This document shows, piece after piece, positions 6,968 to 14,751 of a DNA stretch of 33,743 nt. The translations under genes and the position numbers were made by a program. Position 1 is the first letter of the stretch. Every line of letters begins with the position of its first letter. The notes below the pieces were generated by a model. That model saw only the letters and a list, made by a program, of their open reading frames with translations. It did not search any database and was not told the DNA's origin. Origin of the DNA: Pseudomonadota bacterium (lineage in GTDB: Bacteria; Desulfobacterota; Desulfobulbia; Desulfobulbales; SURF-16); the NCBI GenBank assembly GCA_018897105.1, contig JAHILF010000123.1:1-33743 (forward strand), given 5' to 3'.

Positions 6968-8364
6968 GACTCCCCTTCTCCAACCGGCAGATGAATGGTG
7001 GCTGTGGTCCCGCCTTCGGAGCGGTTGGCAAGTTCAAGCGCGCCGCCATGCTTTTCAACAATTTTACGGCTGGTGGAAAGCCCCAGCCCCAGGCCTTCGG
7101 GCTTGGTCGAGTAAAAAGACTTGAAGCAGATATCAACATTGCCGTCTTTTATGCCCATGCCTGTGTCGGCAAAGGTAATTTCAACGCCACCGGGTACAGG
7201 AGACGAGGCAATCTCAATCCTTCCGCCTTTGGGCATGGCCTCTCTGCTGTTTATAAGCAGATTCCAGAAAACCTGCTTCATCTTTTCCGGGTCATAGTAA
7301 AGTTCCGGCAGCGCGTCAGAGAGACGGCTCTCCAGAAGAATATTACCAGCCTGCAGTGATGGCGCGGCAAGGGCCAGCAACTCGGTAAGCTGATCGTTAA
7401 TATTGCCCCGTCTCCTGCATAGCTCGCCGGGCCGGGCGCGCTCAACAATCTGCTCGATAATGCGCTCCAGTCGCTCGATTTCCTGAACAAGGGAGGCAGC
7501 CATCTTCTGATTATCCTGCTGGCCATGCAGACGACCGTGCAGAACCTGGACAAACATCTTGATGCTGGTCAGCGGGTTTCTGATTTCATGGGCCAGGCCG
7601 GCAGCCATCCGGCCAGCGGTTGCCATCTTTTCAGACTCGACCAGCCTCTTTTCATAACTCTGCAGCTGATCCATCATACGGTTGAAAGACTGCGCCAGCA
7701 TACCGATCTCATCTTTGCTGCGCACCACAGCCCTCTGGCTGAAATCGTTTCCAGCAATCTTACTTGTCACCCCAACCAGTTCCTCAACCGGCAAGGTGAT
7801 CGTTCTGACAATCAAATACCCCAACAGGGTCATCCCCAGAATGCCCACCAGTGCCAGCCAGCCCGTGGTGACAAAAATCCGTGTCTGCAGCTGATCCGAT
7901 TCCCCGGCAGGCTTCCAGAGACTCAGAAAGCCCTGTCCCCGCCCTGGAATGGTTAAAGATTGGGTGATGGTATTATAGTGCACGCCCTGAAACTCTATGA
8001 TGGGCTCACCGGCATTTTCAGCCCTGAAACCTTTGCCGACAATCTCCCTGGCCACAACGTCCCCTTCACATCCGGCAATGGTGCAATTTAAAATTCTGCC
8101 CTGGTCATCAAAGAGGATAATCTCGGCATTGATCACATCCTTCATCTGCAGGAGAATAAGAGGATTCAAAACATAACTGGACTGGGATATGACCCTGGCA
8201 ACTCTGACCATCTGCTGCCTCAGGTCATCCTGCAGATAACGGCCGATGAGATAGGAGGAGAGCAGCCAGAATGTGACTGTGGTAATTGAAAATAACAGGG
8301 CAAACGGCAGGATGATACGAATAAGAATCCGTTTTGCCCCATAGCCGAATTCATGATGGCTCAC
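6964..8364 (-). CDS. Membrane sensor histidine kinase, partner of the adjacent NtrC-type regulator
   Basis: 466 residues. Two membrane helices (about 15-38 and 163-186) flank a periplasmic sensor of about 120 residues that contains two cysteines (CTIAGC, C94 and C99). A HAMP linker (about 187-240) leads to a HisKA dimerisation helix with AGLAHEIRNPL (phospho-acceptor H259). The HATPase domain has N-box N372, DTGMGI (D400) and GLGLGLS. The start is GTG at 8364 with GGAG about 8 nt upstream. It autophosphorylates and passes phosphate to the regulator encoded immediately downstream. A TTGACA-N17-TAGTTT promoter lies about 55 nt before the start. The signal is unknown; the two periplasmic cysteines could hint at redox or metal sensing, but this is speculation. 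Confidence 0.93.
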   Translation of the reverse strand: MSHHEFGYGAKRILIRIILPFALLFSITTVTFWLLSSYLIGRYLQDDLRQQMVRVARVISQSSYVLNPLILLQMKDVINAEIILFDDQGRILNCTIAGCEGDVVAREIVGKGFRAENAGEPIIEFQGVHYNTITQSLTIPGRGQGFLSLWKPAGESDQLQTRIFVTTGWLALVGILGMTLLGYLIVRTITLPVEELVGVTSKIAGNDFSQRAVVRSKDEIGMLAQSFNRMMDQLQSYEKRLVESEKMATAGRMAAGLAHEIRNPLTSIKMFVQVLHGRLHGQQDNQKMAASLVQEIERLERIIEQIVERARPGELCRRRGNINDQLTELLALAAPSLQAGNILLESRLSDALPELYYDPEKMKQVFWNLLINSREAMPKGGRIEIASSPVPGGVEITFADTGMGIKDGNVDICFKSFYSTKPEGLGLGLSTSRKIVEKHGGALELANRSEGGTTATIHLPVGEGES

Positions 8365-8419
8365 TCAAGACACTCCATTTTTATTGATAACCGAGAACAG
8401 AAACAGAAAATATGCAATA

Positions 8420-8448
8420 AAACTAGATGGGCTCGCAGGGATTGTCAA
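8420..8448 (-). promoter_or_regulatory. Sigma-70-type promoter for the histidine kinase/regulator pair
   Basis: On the minus strand TTGACA (8448-8443) is followed after 17 nt by TAGTTT (8425-8420). The -35 is perfect and the -10 weak. The start site would be near 8413, about 50 nt before the GTG start codon at 8364. Confidence 0.5.
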
Positions 8449-8449
8449 G

Positions 8450-8465
8450 CGGCAAATACTTCGCT
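8450..8465 (+). promoter_or_regulatory. Weak sigma-54-like element upstream of the secretion-like trio
   Basis: CGGCAAATACTTCGCT has GG-N10-GC spacing (GG 8451-8452, GC 8463-8464) and partial RpoN consensus. It would start transcription near 8476, about 140 nt before the plus-strand gene at 8616, and abuts the divergent sigma-70 promoter of the kinase operon. The match is poor outside the core dinucleotides. Confidence 0.25.
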
Positions 8466-8615
8466 TGCCCTTCAACATTTTCAGGCGAAACATGGGTAAA
8501 ATTGATTTCCCCTGCCGTATTGCGAAGATTTATCTTTTATTTTCCCCGCCTCATCTGCTAGCCTAATATACGAACAACAACCTCTAACATCTTTTAAAAT
8601 CTGGAAAAACACACG

Positions 8616-9917
8616 ATGCGTCTTCTCCTCACCATTTCATTGTTCATGATTTTGCTGCCCCGCCCTGCGATCGCGGCAATGCCGCCGTCCGACTTTAAGC
8701 AGGGCAAGCAGCTCTTCCTTTCCGGCAACTATGCCGAGGCCCGCACCTATTTTGACAAGGCCTTCCGTGAGGACCCGGCCAACCCTGACATCAACTTCTA
8801 TCTCGGTCGCACCGCCTTTGAACTGGGTGACTATGAAACCGCGCTCATGGCCTATGACCGGGTACTGATCATGGACCCAGGCGCCACCCGGGTCAAGCTG
8901 GAAATCGCCCGCTGCCATCTCCGTCTGGGTTTCAAGGAAATGGCCAAACAGTATTTCCGGGAGGTGCTGGCCACCAATCCGCCGGAGCCGGTGTGGAAAA
9001 ATATTGAAAAATATCTGGCGGCCATTGAGGAGGGGGAGAGGCGGCATTTCTTCACCGGTACCCTGACCGCCGGGGTCAACTGGGATGACAATGTCTACCA
9101 GTCGCCGGTTTCCGATATCATTCTGGGCTCCCTCCAGCTTACCGGTCCCACGGCCACACCGACAAGCGACCAGATTTATGACACCACCGCGGTGATCAAC
9201 CATGTGTATATTTTTGAGGATCAGCGCTTCTCCTGGAAGACCACCTTTACCAATTATAATGCCCTGTACGAGAACCAGCAGGATCTTGATGTCTACTATT
9301 TCGGCCTGAACACCGGCCCGGTCTGGAAGACCGACAAATTCATGTGGAGTAACAGCGTAACCGCCAAGCATATTGATGTGGAGCATGACCGCTACCAGGA
9401 ATCCCTCGGCTTTGCCACGGCCCTGACCCTGCCCATCGAGCGCATGCTCTTCAACTTCGGCGGCCGCCTGGAGGAAAAAAACAATTTTACGGACGGCTTC
9501 CGGGATGCCACCAACTACTTGCTTTATTTCAACCCAGTGCTGGTGGTCGGCGCCAACCGGCTTTCCACCAATTTTTACCAGGAAGTGGAAGATGCCGAGG
9601 CCAAGGTCTTCGGTTACGACCGCATCGGCTGGACCCTGCAGTATGACCGGCAGCTGAGCGAAGACATCTCCGCCTTCGCCAGCATCGGCATGCAGAAGAG
9701 CGACTATCAGGGACCGGATCCCTTCTTCCTGGTCACCCGCTCCGATACCATTGAGGATTTGCGGGCAGGCCTGGCAAAAATGCTCTGGCAGTCCGAGGAC
9801 GCCCGCAGGACCCTTTCAGCCCAGCTGGTTTACGCCTATCTGGACTCGGAATCCAATATCGAGATTTACACCTACCGGAAAAATATCATCACGCTGTCAC
9901 TGACCTTGGGATTTTAA
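8616..9917 (+). CDS. TPR plus outer-membrane beta-barrel protein, Slam/type XI secretion-like
   Basis: 433 residues. A signal peptide (1-20, cleavage AIA-A) is followed by about three TPR units (about 25-120; 'GKQLFLSGNYAEARTYFDKA', 'GDYETALMAYDRVL'). From about 145 to the end there are alternating amphipathic strands rich in Tyr, Asn, Asp and Gly, beginning 'GTLTAGVNWDDNVY' and ending in ITLSLTLGF with a terminal Phe, the signature of Bam-inserted barrels. An N-terminal periplasmic TPR domain fused to a C-terminal barrel is the layout of surface lipoprotein assembly modifiers (Slam, type XI secretion). The next gene ends in a TbpB-like barrel motif, the known type of Slam cargo. It is somewhat shorter than typical Slams. 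The alternative is a generic TPR porin. The Slam assignment is inference from layout and neighbour. Confidence 0.75.
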   Translation: MRLLLTISLFMILLPRPAIAAMPPSDFKQGKQLFLSGNYAEARTYFDKAFREDPANPDINFYLGRTAFELGDYETALMAYDRVLIMDPGATRVKLEIARCHLRLGFKEMAKQYFREVLATNPPEPVWKNIEKYLAAIEEGERRHFFTGTLTAGVNWDDNVYQSPVSDIILGSLQLTGPTATPTSDQIYDTTAVINHVYIFEDQRFSWKTTFTNYNALYENQQDLDVYYFGLNTGPVWKTDKFMWSNSVTAKHIDVEHDRYQESLGFATALTLPIERMLFNFGGRLEEKNNFTDGFRDATNYLLYFNPVLVVGANRLSTNFYQEVEDAEAKVFGYDRIGWTLQYDRQLSEDISAFASIGMQKSDYQGPDPFFLVTRSDTIEDLRAGLAKMLWQSEDARRTLSAQLVYAYLDSESNIEIYTYRKNIITLSLTLGF

Positions 9918-9950
9918 AACAGCCCTGCAAGAATACCAGGTACCCATGCC

Positions 9951-12242
9951 ATGAAGAAAAGAAGCTGCCTGCCCACTCCATACATCAGAGCCTATTTTAG
10001 CCTGCTTGTCCTGCTGCTGCTCCTGCCGACCGCGGTCCAGGCCGAAGAATCAGGGGAGGCGGCGGCAACCGTGGTGGCCTGCCGCGGCAAGGTGCAGGCC
10101 ATCAACGCCAGGGGCGAGATGCGCAAACTGGTGGTTAAGGCGCCGATCCATGTCGAAGACACCATCAAGACAGCCAAGGGCGGCCGCATCCAGATCCTCT
10201 TTACGGACAACACCATCTACAGTCTCGGCCAGAACAGCGAAATGAAGATCGCCGAATACCATTGGCAGCCGGAAGAGAATACCGGCACCCTGAAAACAAA
10301 GGTCAAGGAGGGAGTTTTCCGGGTGATGGGGGGCGCTATCACCAAGGCCTCCCCGCAGAACTTCACCACCGAGACCCCGGCCGCCACCATCGGCATCCGC
10401 GGCTCCATGTACGCCGGCACCGTGACCGCCTCCACACTGGCCGTGGTATTCCAGGGCGGCAGGGGCATTGATGTCACCAATTCCTTCGGCACGGTGGCCA
10501 TTTCCATTCCGGGGCACGGCACCAGCGTCACCATGAACAGTGCGCCCGAGCCGCCGCGCAAGCTGTCCGAGCAGGATCTGGCCGCCTTCAGCAATGAGCT
10601 GGCCGCAGCCGGCGAAGCGGACGAAGAGGCCACCGGCGCCGGGGAAGAGGGAAGCAGCGACGAGTCCGCCCCCCAGGATGAGCAGGCCGTTGACGGCAGC
10701 GAAGATGAAGGAACCGCCCAACCGGCGGCAGAACCGGCAGCCCGTGAAACCGCGGTGGAAGAACCGGTTGCCGACGAGCCGATTAACGATCAGACCGACA
10801 GTTTTGCCGATATCACCCCTTTGACCACAGATACGACTGTTGACACGCCGGTCATTGAGCTGCCGCCGCCCAATGAACTGGCTCCGATTATTGATACCTC
10901 GCCCGCCGCAATCACTGTCCCGGCTGACGGGATTTCCAGCTACCTCGGCACCCTTGCCGGCACCGCAAACAACACGGTCGGCACAATCAGCACCATTAAT
11001 GAGGAGTTGTGGATGGAAGTAAACTGGCACAGCGGCAAGGTATTGGGCCGCATTAAGGGCCAGCCCGGCGATCCCCCTGTTTTCTTTATCGGCAAGGTGA
11101 GCGGCAATCAGATCACCGATGTCAAAATCCTGGGCAGCAATCTGGAATCGCCCTCCGGTAGCACCGCCACCGACCCGCAAACGGTCACGGCACTCTACGG
11201 CTCGGCCAGCGGCACCATTGCCGGCACCGCCTCCGACCTCTTCAACTTCACCGGCTCTGGCAGCGCCTTTGCAGTCGAGCCGTTCAACCAGCCGCTGCAT
11301 GACTCCTGGTCCGTGCAGGGCACCGGCACCAAAGAGCCCCAGGACCCGGCCGACGTGACTTCTCCCCGGGGAGTTGCGGCCTGGAAAGGTTTTGTGGCGG
11401 GGGTTTCCGAAAATATGGCGTCCATCGACACAGACAGACGCTTATTCATGAACAGCAGCCCCGGGGACTTTGCCTTTACCATGGACAAGGACAACGGCAC
11501 CTTAACCGGCAGTCTGTCCGCCATTGACATGAACGGCTCCAATACCCGGCTCACCGGCATCAATCTGGGAGGGGCGCTGGCCTCGGCCTTGGTGCTGGAG
11601 GATAATTTTGCCGCGGAACTGGGCTGCGCCTCCGGCAACTGTGTTTCCAGCGGGACGGCAACGCCCGCCGGCCTGAAAAAATACGGCAATTACCTGGTCT
11701 CGGCCGATCCGGCGAAAAACAATATCAGCGACTACGTCACCTGGGGCTACTGGGAGGTTGCCTATCAGGACCCGGCCAGCGGCGCCCAGTACCACACCCA
11801 TGTCCCCGGCTCCCGCTGGATTGCCGGCGAACCCACCTCGGTGGCCGAGGTCAATGAACTGGTCAGCACCAATTTCATCGGCCATTACAGCGGCACCGCC
11901 TTTGCCAGCAGGATCGACCCCGCCGCCGCCCAGCAGGTGACCGATCTCACCGGTACCGTTGCCATCGACGTTGACTTCGGCAACCTCAATGCCGCCAGCG
12001 CCGTGCAGGGAGTCATCAAGCTGGACGGCATCGATCTGTACGTCAACAGCGGTCCGGCCGGCAACGCCTCTGCCAGCGGCTTCAGCAACAATGTCTACGC
12101 CGTGTCCGCTCCCGGCATCATGCCGAACGGTACCTTCAACGGCGCCTTTTACGGCCCCAAGGCAAAATCCATAGGCGGCAACTTTTATGCCCCGTTCAGC
12201 TCGGGCATGAGCTATGTCGGCATTTACGGCGGCACTCGGTAG
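9951..12242 (+). CDS. Secreted FecR-domain protein with C-terminal TbpB-like barrel domain
   Basis: 763 residues. Signal peptide 1-31 (ends VQA). Residues about 40-195 are a FecR-type domain ('GRIQILFTDNTIYSLGQNSEMKIAEY', 'TETPAATIGIRGSMY'). There is no N-terminal anti-sigma region or FecR-type transmembrane helix, so it is exported rather than a classical sigma regulator. Residues about 205-320 form a very acidic, Pro/Ala-rich linker. The rest is Gly/Ser/Thr-rich beta structure, ending with 'GTFNGAFYGPKAKSIGGNF' (about 727-745) and a final aromatic strand. The FYGPxA..GG.F motif is typical of TbpB/HpuA-type barrel domains that route proteins through Slam exporters. It lies 33 nt after the Slam-like gene. 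Likely cargo of that exporter, though its ligand is unknown. Confidence 0.78.
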   Translation: MKKRSCLPTPYIRAYFSLLVLLLLLPTAVQAEESGEAAATVVACRGKVQAINARGEMRKLVVKAPIHVEDTIKTAKGGRIQILFTDNTIYSLGQNSEMKIAEYHWQPEENTGTLKTKVKEGVFRVMGGAITKASPQNFTTETPAATIGIRGSMYAGTVTASTLAVVFQGGRGIDVTNSFGTVAISIPGHGTSVTMNSAPEPPRKLSEQDLAAFSNELAAAGEADEEATGAGEEGSSDESAPQDEQAVDGSEDEGTAQPAAEPAARETAVEEPVADEPINDQTDSFADITPLTTDTTVDTPVIELPPPNELAPIIDTSPAAITVPADGISSYLGTLAGTANNTVGTISTINEELWMEVNWHSGKVLGRIKGQPGDPPVFFIGKVSGNQITDVKILGSNLESPSGSTATDPQTVTALYGSASGTIAGTASDLFNFTGSGSAFAVEPFNQPLHDSWSVQGTGTKEPQDPADVTSPRGVAAWKGFVAGVSENMASIDTDRRLFMNSSPGDFAFTMDKDNGTLTGSLSAIDMNGSNTRLTGINLGGALASALVLEDNFAAELGCASGNCVSSGTATPAGLKKYGNYLVSADPAKNNISDYVTWGYWEVAYQDPASGAQYHTHVPGSRWIAGEPTSVAEVNELVSTNFIGHYSGTAFASRIDPAAAQQVTDLTGTVAIDVDFGNLNAASAVQGVIKLDGIDLYVNSGPAGNASASGFSNNVYAVSAPGIMPNGTFNGAFYGPKAKSIGGNFYAPFSSGMSYVGIYGGTR

Positions 12243-12267
12243 ACCATGATCAATATAATCCAGACAT

Positions 12268-12295
12268 GAAGGGGTACCCCTTGCGGGTACCCTTC
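12268..12295 (+). terminator. Hairpin after the FecR-domain gene
   Basis: GAAGGGGTACCC (12268-12279) pairs with GGGTACCCTTC (12285-12295) as an 11-bp stem with one bulged G and a 5-nt loop. No U-tract follows, so it may attenuate rather than stop readthrough into the cyclase gene, which begins about 100 nt later. Confidence 0.4.
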
Positions 12296-12394
12296 TCCCC
12301 TCGCGAACAAGGGCAACCACAAGGGTTGTGCACTTTTATAAGCCGCAACCCCTGACAACCAAAACCAACAATTCACGGCAACCCGCCACCCCGG

Positions 12395-14620
12395 ATGATA
12401 CGCTCATACCTCAAACCCACACCCTTTAAAATCGGCTGCCTGGTGGTGATCGCCTCCCTCGTCCTCTTCAATTTTTTCGGCAGCCGCAAGCCCCAGCTGC
12501 TCACCTCCTTTGACAACCGGTTGACCGATCTTATGTTCACCATCCGGGGCAAAAAACCCACCAGCGGCCAGGTGGTGATTGTTGACATTGACGATGCGAG
12601 CCTGGCTCGGATCGGACAATGGCCATGGCCCAGAAATATTGTGGCCGACCTGGCAGCGCAGATTCATCATGCCGGAGCCCGGGTTATCGGCTTTGATATT
12701 GTCTTTGCCGAGCCGGACAGGACCTCCCCGAAAAATCATCTGGACGGCATCATCGATCTGCTGGCCACCCCTGTTGCCGAGGACGAACGAAATGCTCTGC
12801 GCGCCAATCCTTCGCTCGATCACGACCTGATCCTGGGGGACACCCTGGCGACCATGCCCAGTGTCCTGGGCTATGTCTTTCTCACCAGCCCGCAACACGG
12901 CCTTGCGGCCAATACCCCCTTTCCATCCTGCACTATCCATCTTGATCCCTCCTCTACCCCGCTGCCCTCGATCAATTTCATTCAGGCCAGCAATGCCATT
13001 GTCAATATCACTGATGTATCCCAGGGGGAAAGCGAAGGTTTTTTCAATGTCTTCCCTGATCCCTCAGGCACCATCCGCAAGGTGCCCCTCTTCATGGCTT
13101 TAAACGACGTGCCCTATCCTTCCCTGGCCCTGGAGACCATGCGCATCGGCCTGGGGAAACAGGAGGTGACCATCCACCTCTCCCAACAGGTGGAGACTGC
13201 CAGAAAAGGCATACTGGGTATTACCGCGGGCGGCGGATTTATCCCGACCGATGACCAGGGCCAGCTCACGGTCAACTACCGGGGCCCGGTGAAAACCTTT
13301 CCCTATCTGCCGGCGGCCGATGTGCTTGCCGGCCTGCACCTTGACAGGCTCAAGGATAAATACGTGCTCATCGGCACCTCGGCGGCCGGACTGCTTGACC
13401 TGCGGGCCACCCCCTTTGCCAGCATCTTCCCCGGGGTGGAAATTCAGGCAACCCTCATGGACAACTTACTGGGCGGCGATCCGCTCACCTATGATCTCTA
13501 CACGGAAATCGGCCTGACCTACGCCCTGGTGGCAGGCGGCGGCCTCCTGCTCAGCGCCCTGCTGGCCTATGCCACCCCCCTGATCGGAGCCCTGGCCGGT
13601 CTGCTGTGTCTGCTGGCCACCGTCGGCGGCTCCTATTTTTTCTTTTTAAACAACAAGATCATCGGCATTACCTATCCGCTGCTGACCATTATCACGGTTT
13701 TCCTGGTAGTGACCCTGAGCAATTACTTTTTTGCCGGCCGGGAAAAACGATTTCTGCGGGATGCCTTCGGTCATTATGTCTCACCTGATGTGGTGAGCGA
13801 AATCATCAAGAATCCGGCCAATCTCTCCCTTTCGGGCCAGGTAAGGAATTTGACGGTTTTTTTCAGCGATATCCGTGATTTTACGACAATTTCCGAAAAA
13901 ATGGCGCCAACCCAGCTGGGTCGCTTCATGAATCGCTATCTCACCGCCATGAGCTCGGTGCTGCTGGAGCATGGCGGCACGGTGGACAAATATATCGGCG
14001 ATGCGATCATGGCCATCTGGGGCGCGCCTCTCTTAGACAACGATCACGCGGCCAGGGCCGTGCGGGCCTCGCTGGCCTCGATCAGACAACTGGCGGAACT
14101 GCAGCAGGAACTCCAGGAAGAACAGCAAGGGGAAATACAAATCGGCATCGGGCTCAACACCGGCGAGATGAATGTGGGGAATTTCGGCAGCACCCAGCGT
14201 TTTGACTACACGGTGATCGGCGACAATGTCAACCTGGCCTCCCGCCTGGAGGGACTGACCAAGATTTACGGCTGCCGCATCCTGATCAGCGAATCAACCA
14301 GGGATGCGGCGGGACCAGATTTTTTCTGCAGTTTTATCGATCGGGTGCGGGTCAAGGGCAAAAAACTGCCGGTCAACATCTTTGAGCCGCTCTGCGAGGG
14401 TGAACCGGCGGGAGAGCTGCAGAGGGAGGTGACAAGTTTTCAGCAGGCGCTAACCGCCTATCAGCAGCGGGATTTTATTGCGGCCAGGCAGATCATGAGC
14501 CAATTGCACGAGCAAAACAATCGCAAGCTCTACCGCCTCTATCTGGAAAGAATCGAGGTTTTCCTCAGCGCCCCGCCGCCGCCGGACTGGGACGGGGTCT
14601 TTGTCTTTACCAGCAAATAG
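12395..14620 (+). CDS. CHASE2-domain class III adenylate cyclase
   Basis: 741 residues. An N-terminal membrane helix (about 11-28) leads into a CHASE2 extracytoplasmic sensor (about 35-365; 'VVIVDIDDASLARIGQWPWPR', 'DKYVLIGTSAAGLLDLRATPF'). Three further membrane helices (about 370-445) follow, then a class III nucleotidyl cyclase domain (about 482-660). Metal ligands are D492 (FFSDIRDF) and D536 (DKYIGDA). K532 and D604 are the adenine-selecting pair, so ATP is the likely substrate. N613 and R617 (DNVNLASRLE) fit the transition-state residues. A short TPR-like tail (about 680-720) ends the protein. It should make cAMP in the cytoplasm in response to a periplasmic cue. FecR-domain secreted proteins and CHASE2 cyclases are often neighbours. 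The ATG has no strong Shine-Dalgarno. Confidence 0.92.
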   Translation: MIRSYLKPTPFKIGCLVVIASLVLFNFFGSRKPQLLTSFDNRLTDLMFTIRGKKPTSGQVVIVDIDDASLARIGQWPWPRNIVADLAAQIHHAGARVIGFDIVFAEPDRTSPKNHLDGIIDLLATPVAEDERNALRANPSLDHDLILGDTLATMPSVLGYVFLTSPQHGLAANTPFPSCTIHLDPSSTPLPSINFIQASNAIVNITDVSQGESEGFFNVFPDPSGTIRKVPLFMALNDVPYPSLALETMRIGLGKQEVTIHLSQQVETARKGILGITAGGGFIPTDDQGQLTVNYRGPVKTFPYLPAADVLAGLHLDRLKDKYVLIGTSAAGLLDLRATPFASIFPGVEIQATLMDNLLGGDPLTYDLYTEIGLTYALVAGGGLLLSALLAYATPLIGALAGLLCLLATVGGSYFFFLNNKIIGITYPLLTIITVFLVVTLSNYFFAGREKRFLRDAFGHYVSPDVVSEIIKNPANLSLSGQVRNLTVFFSDIRDFTTISEKMAPTQLGRFMNRYLTAMSSVLLEHGGTVDKYIGDAIMAIWGAPLLDNDHAARAVRASLASIRQLAELQQELQEEQQGEIQIGIGLNTGEMNVGNFGSTQRFDYTVIGDNVNLASRLEGLTKIYGCRILISESTRDAAGPDFFCSFIDRVRVKGKKLPVNIFEPLCEGEPAGELQREVTSFQQALTAYQQRDFIAARQIMSQLHEQNNRKLYRLYLERIEVFLSAPPPPDWDGVFVFTSK

Positions 14621-14654
14621 CAGGGTCTACGATTGATAGCCAATTGCTATTCCC

Positions 14655-14682
14655 GTAGGGGCGGTTCGCGAACCGCCCCTAC
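14655..14682. repeat. 28-bp perfect palindrome between convergent genes
   Basis: The left half GTAGGGGCGGTTCG (14655-14668) is followed directly by its exact reverse complement (14669-14682). It lies between the stop codons of the plus-strand cyclase gene and the minus-strand RNase G gene, so it can serve as a bidirectional terminator. The motif resembles a palindromic repeat seen scattered in many unrelated bacterial genomes. A smaller imperfect palindrome (ATAGC...GCTAT) sits just to its left. Confidence 0.7.
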
Positions 14683-14751
14683 AGCCCCTGGCATGAACCA
14701 AGGATAATTCTTGCGGGGTTCCCATAGCGTATAAATCTATCAGTCCCCCCC

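Noticed and set aside
10050-11300. Long minus-strand open frame opposite the FecR-domain gene
   Set aside because: Gly/Arg/Val-rich shadow of the real coding strand, without ribosome site or known domain.
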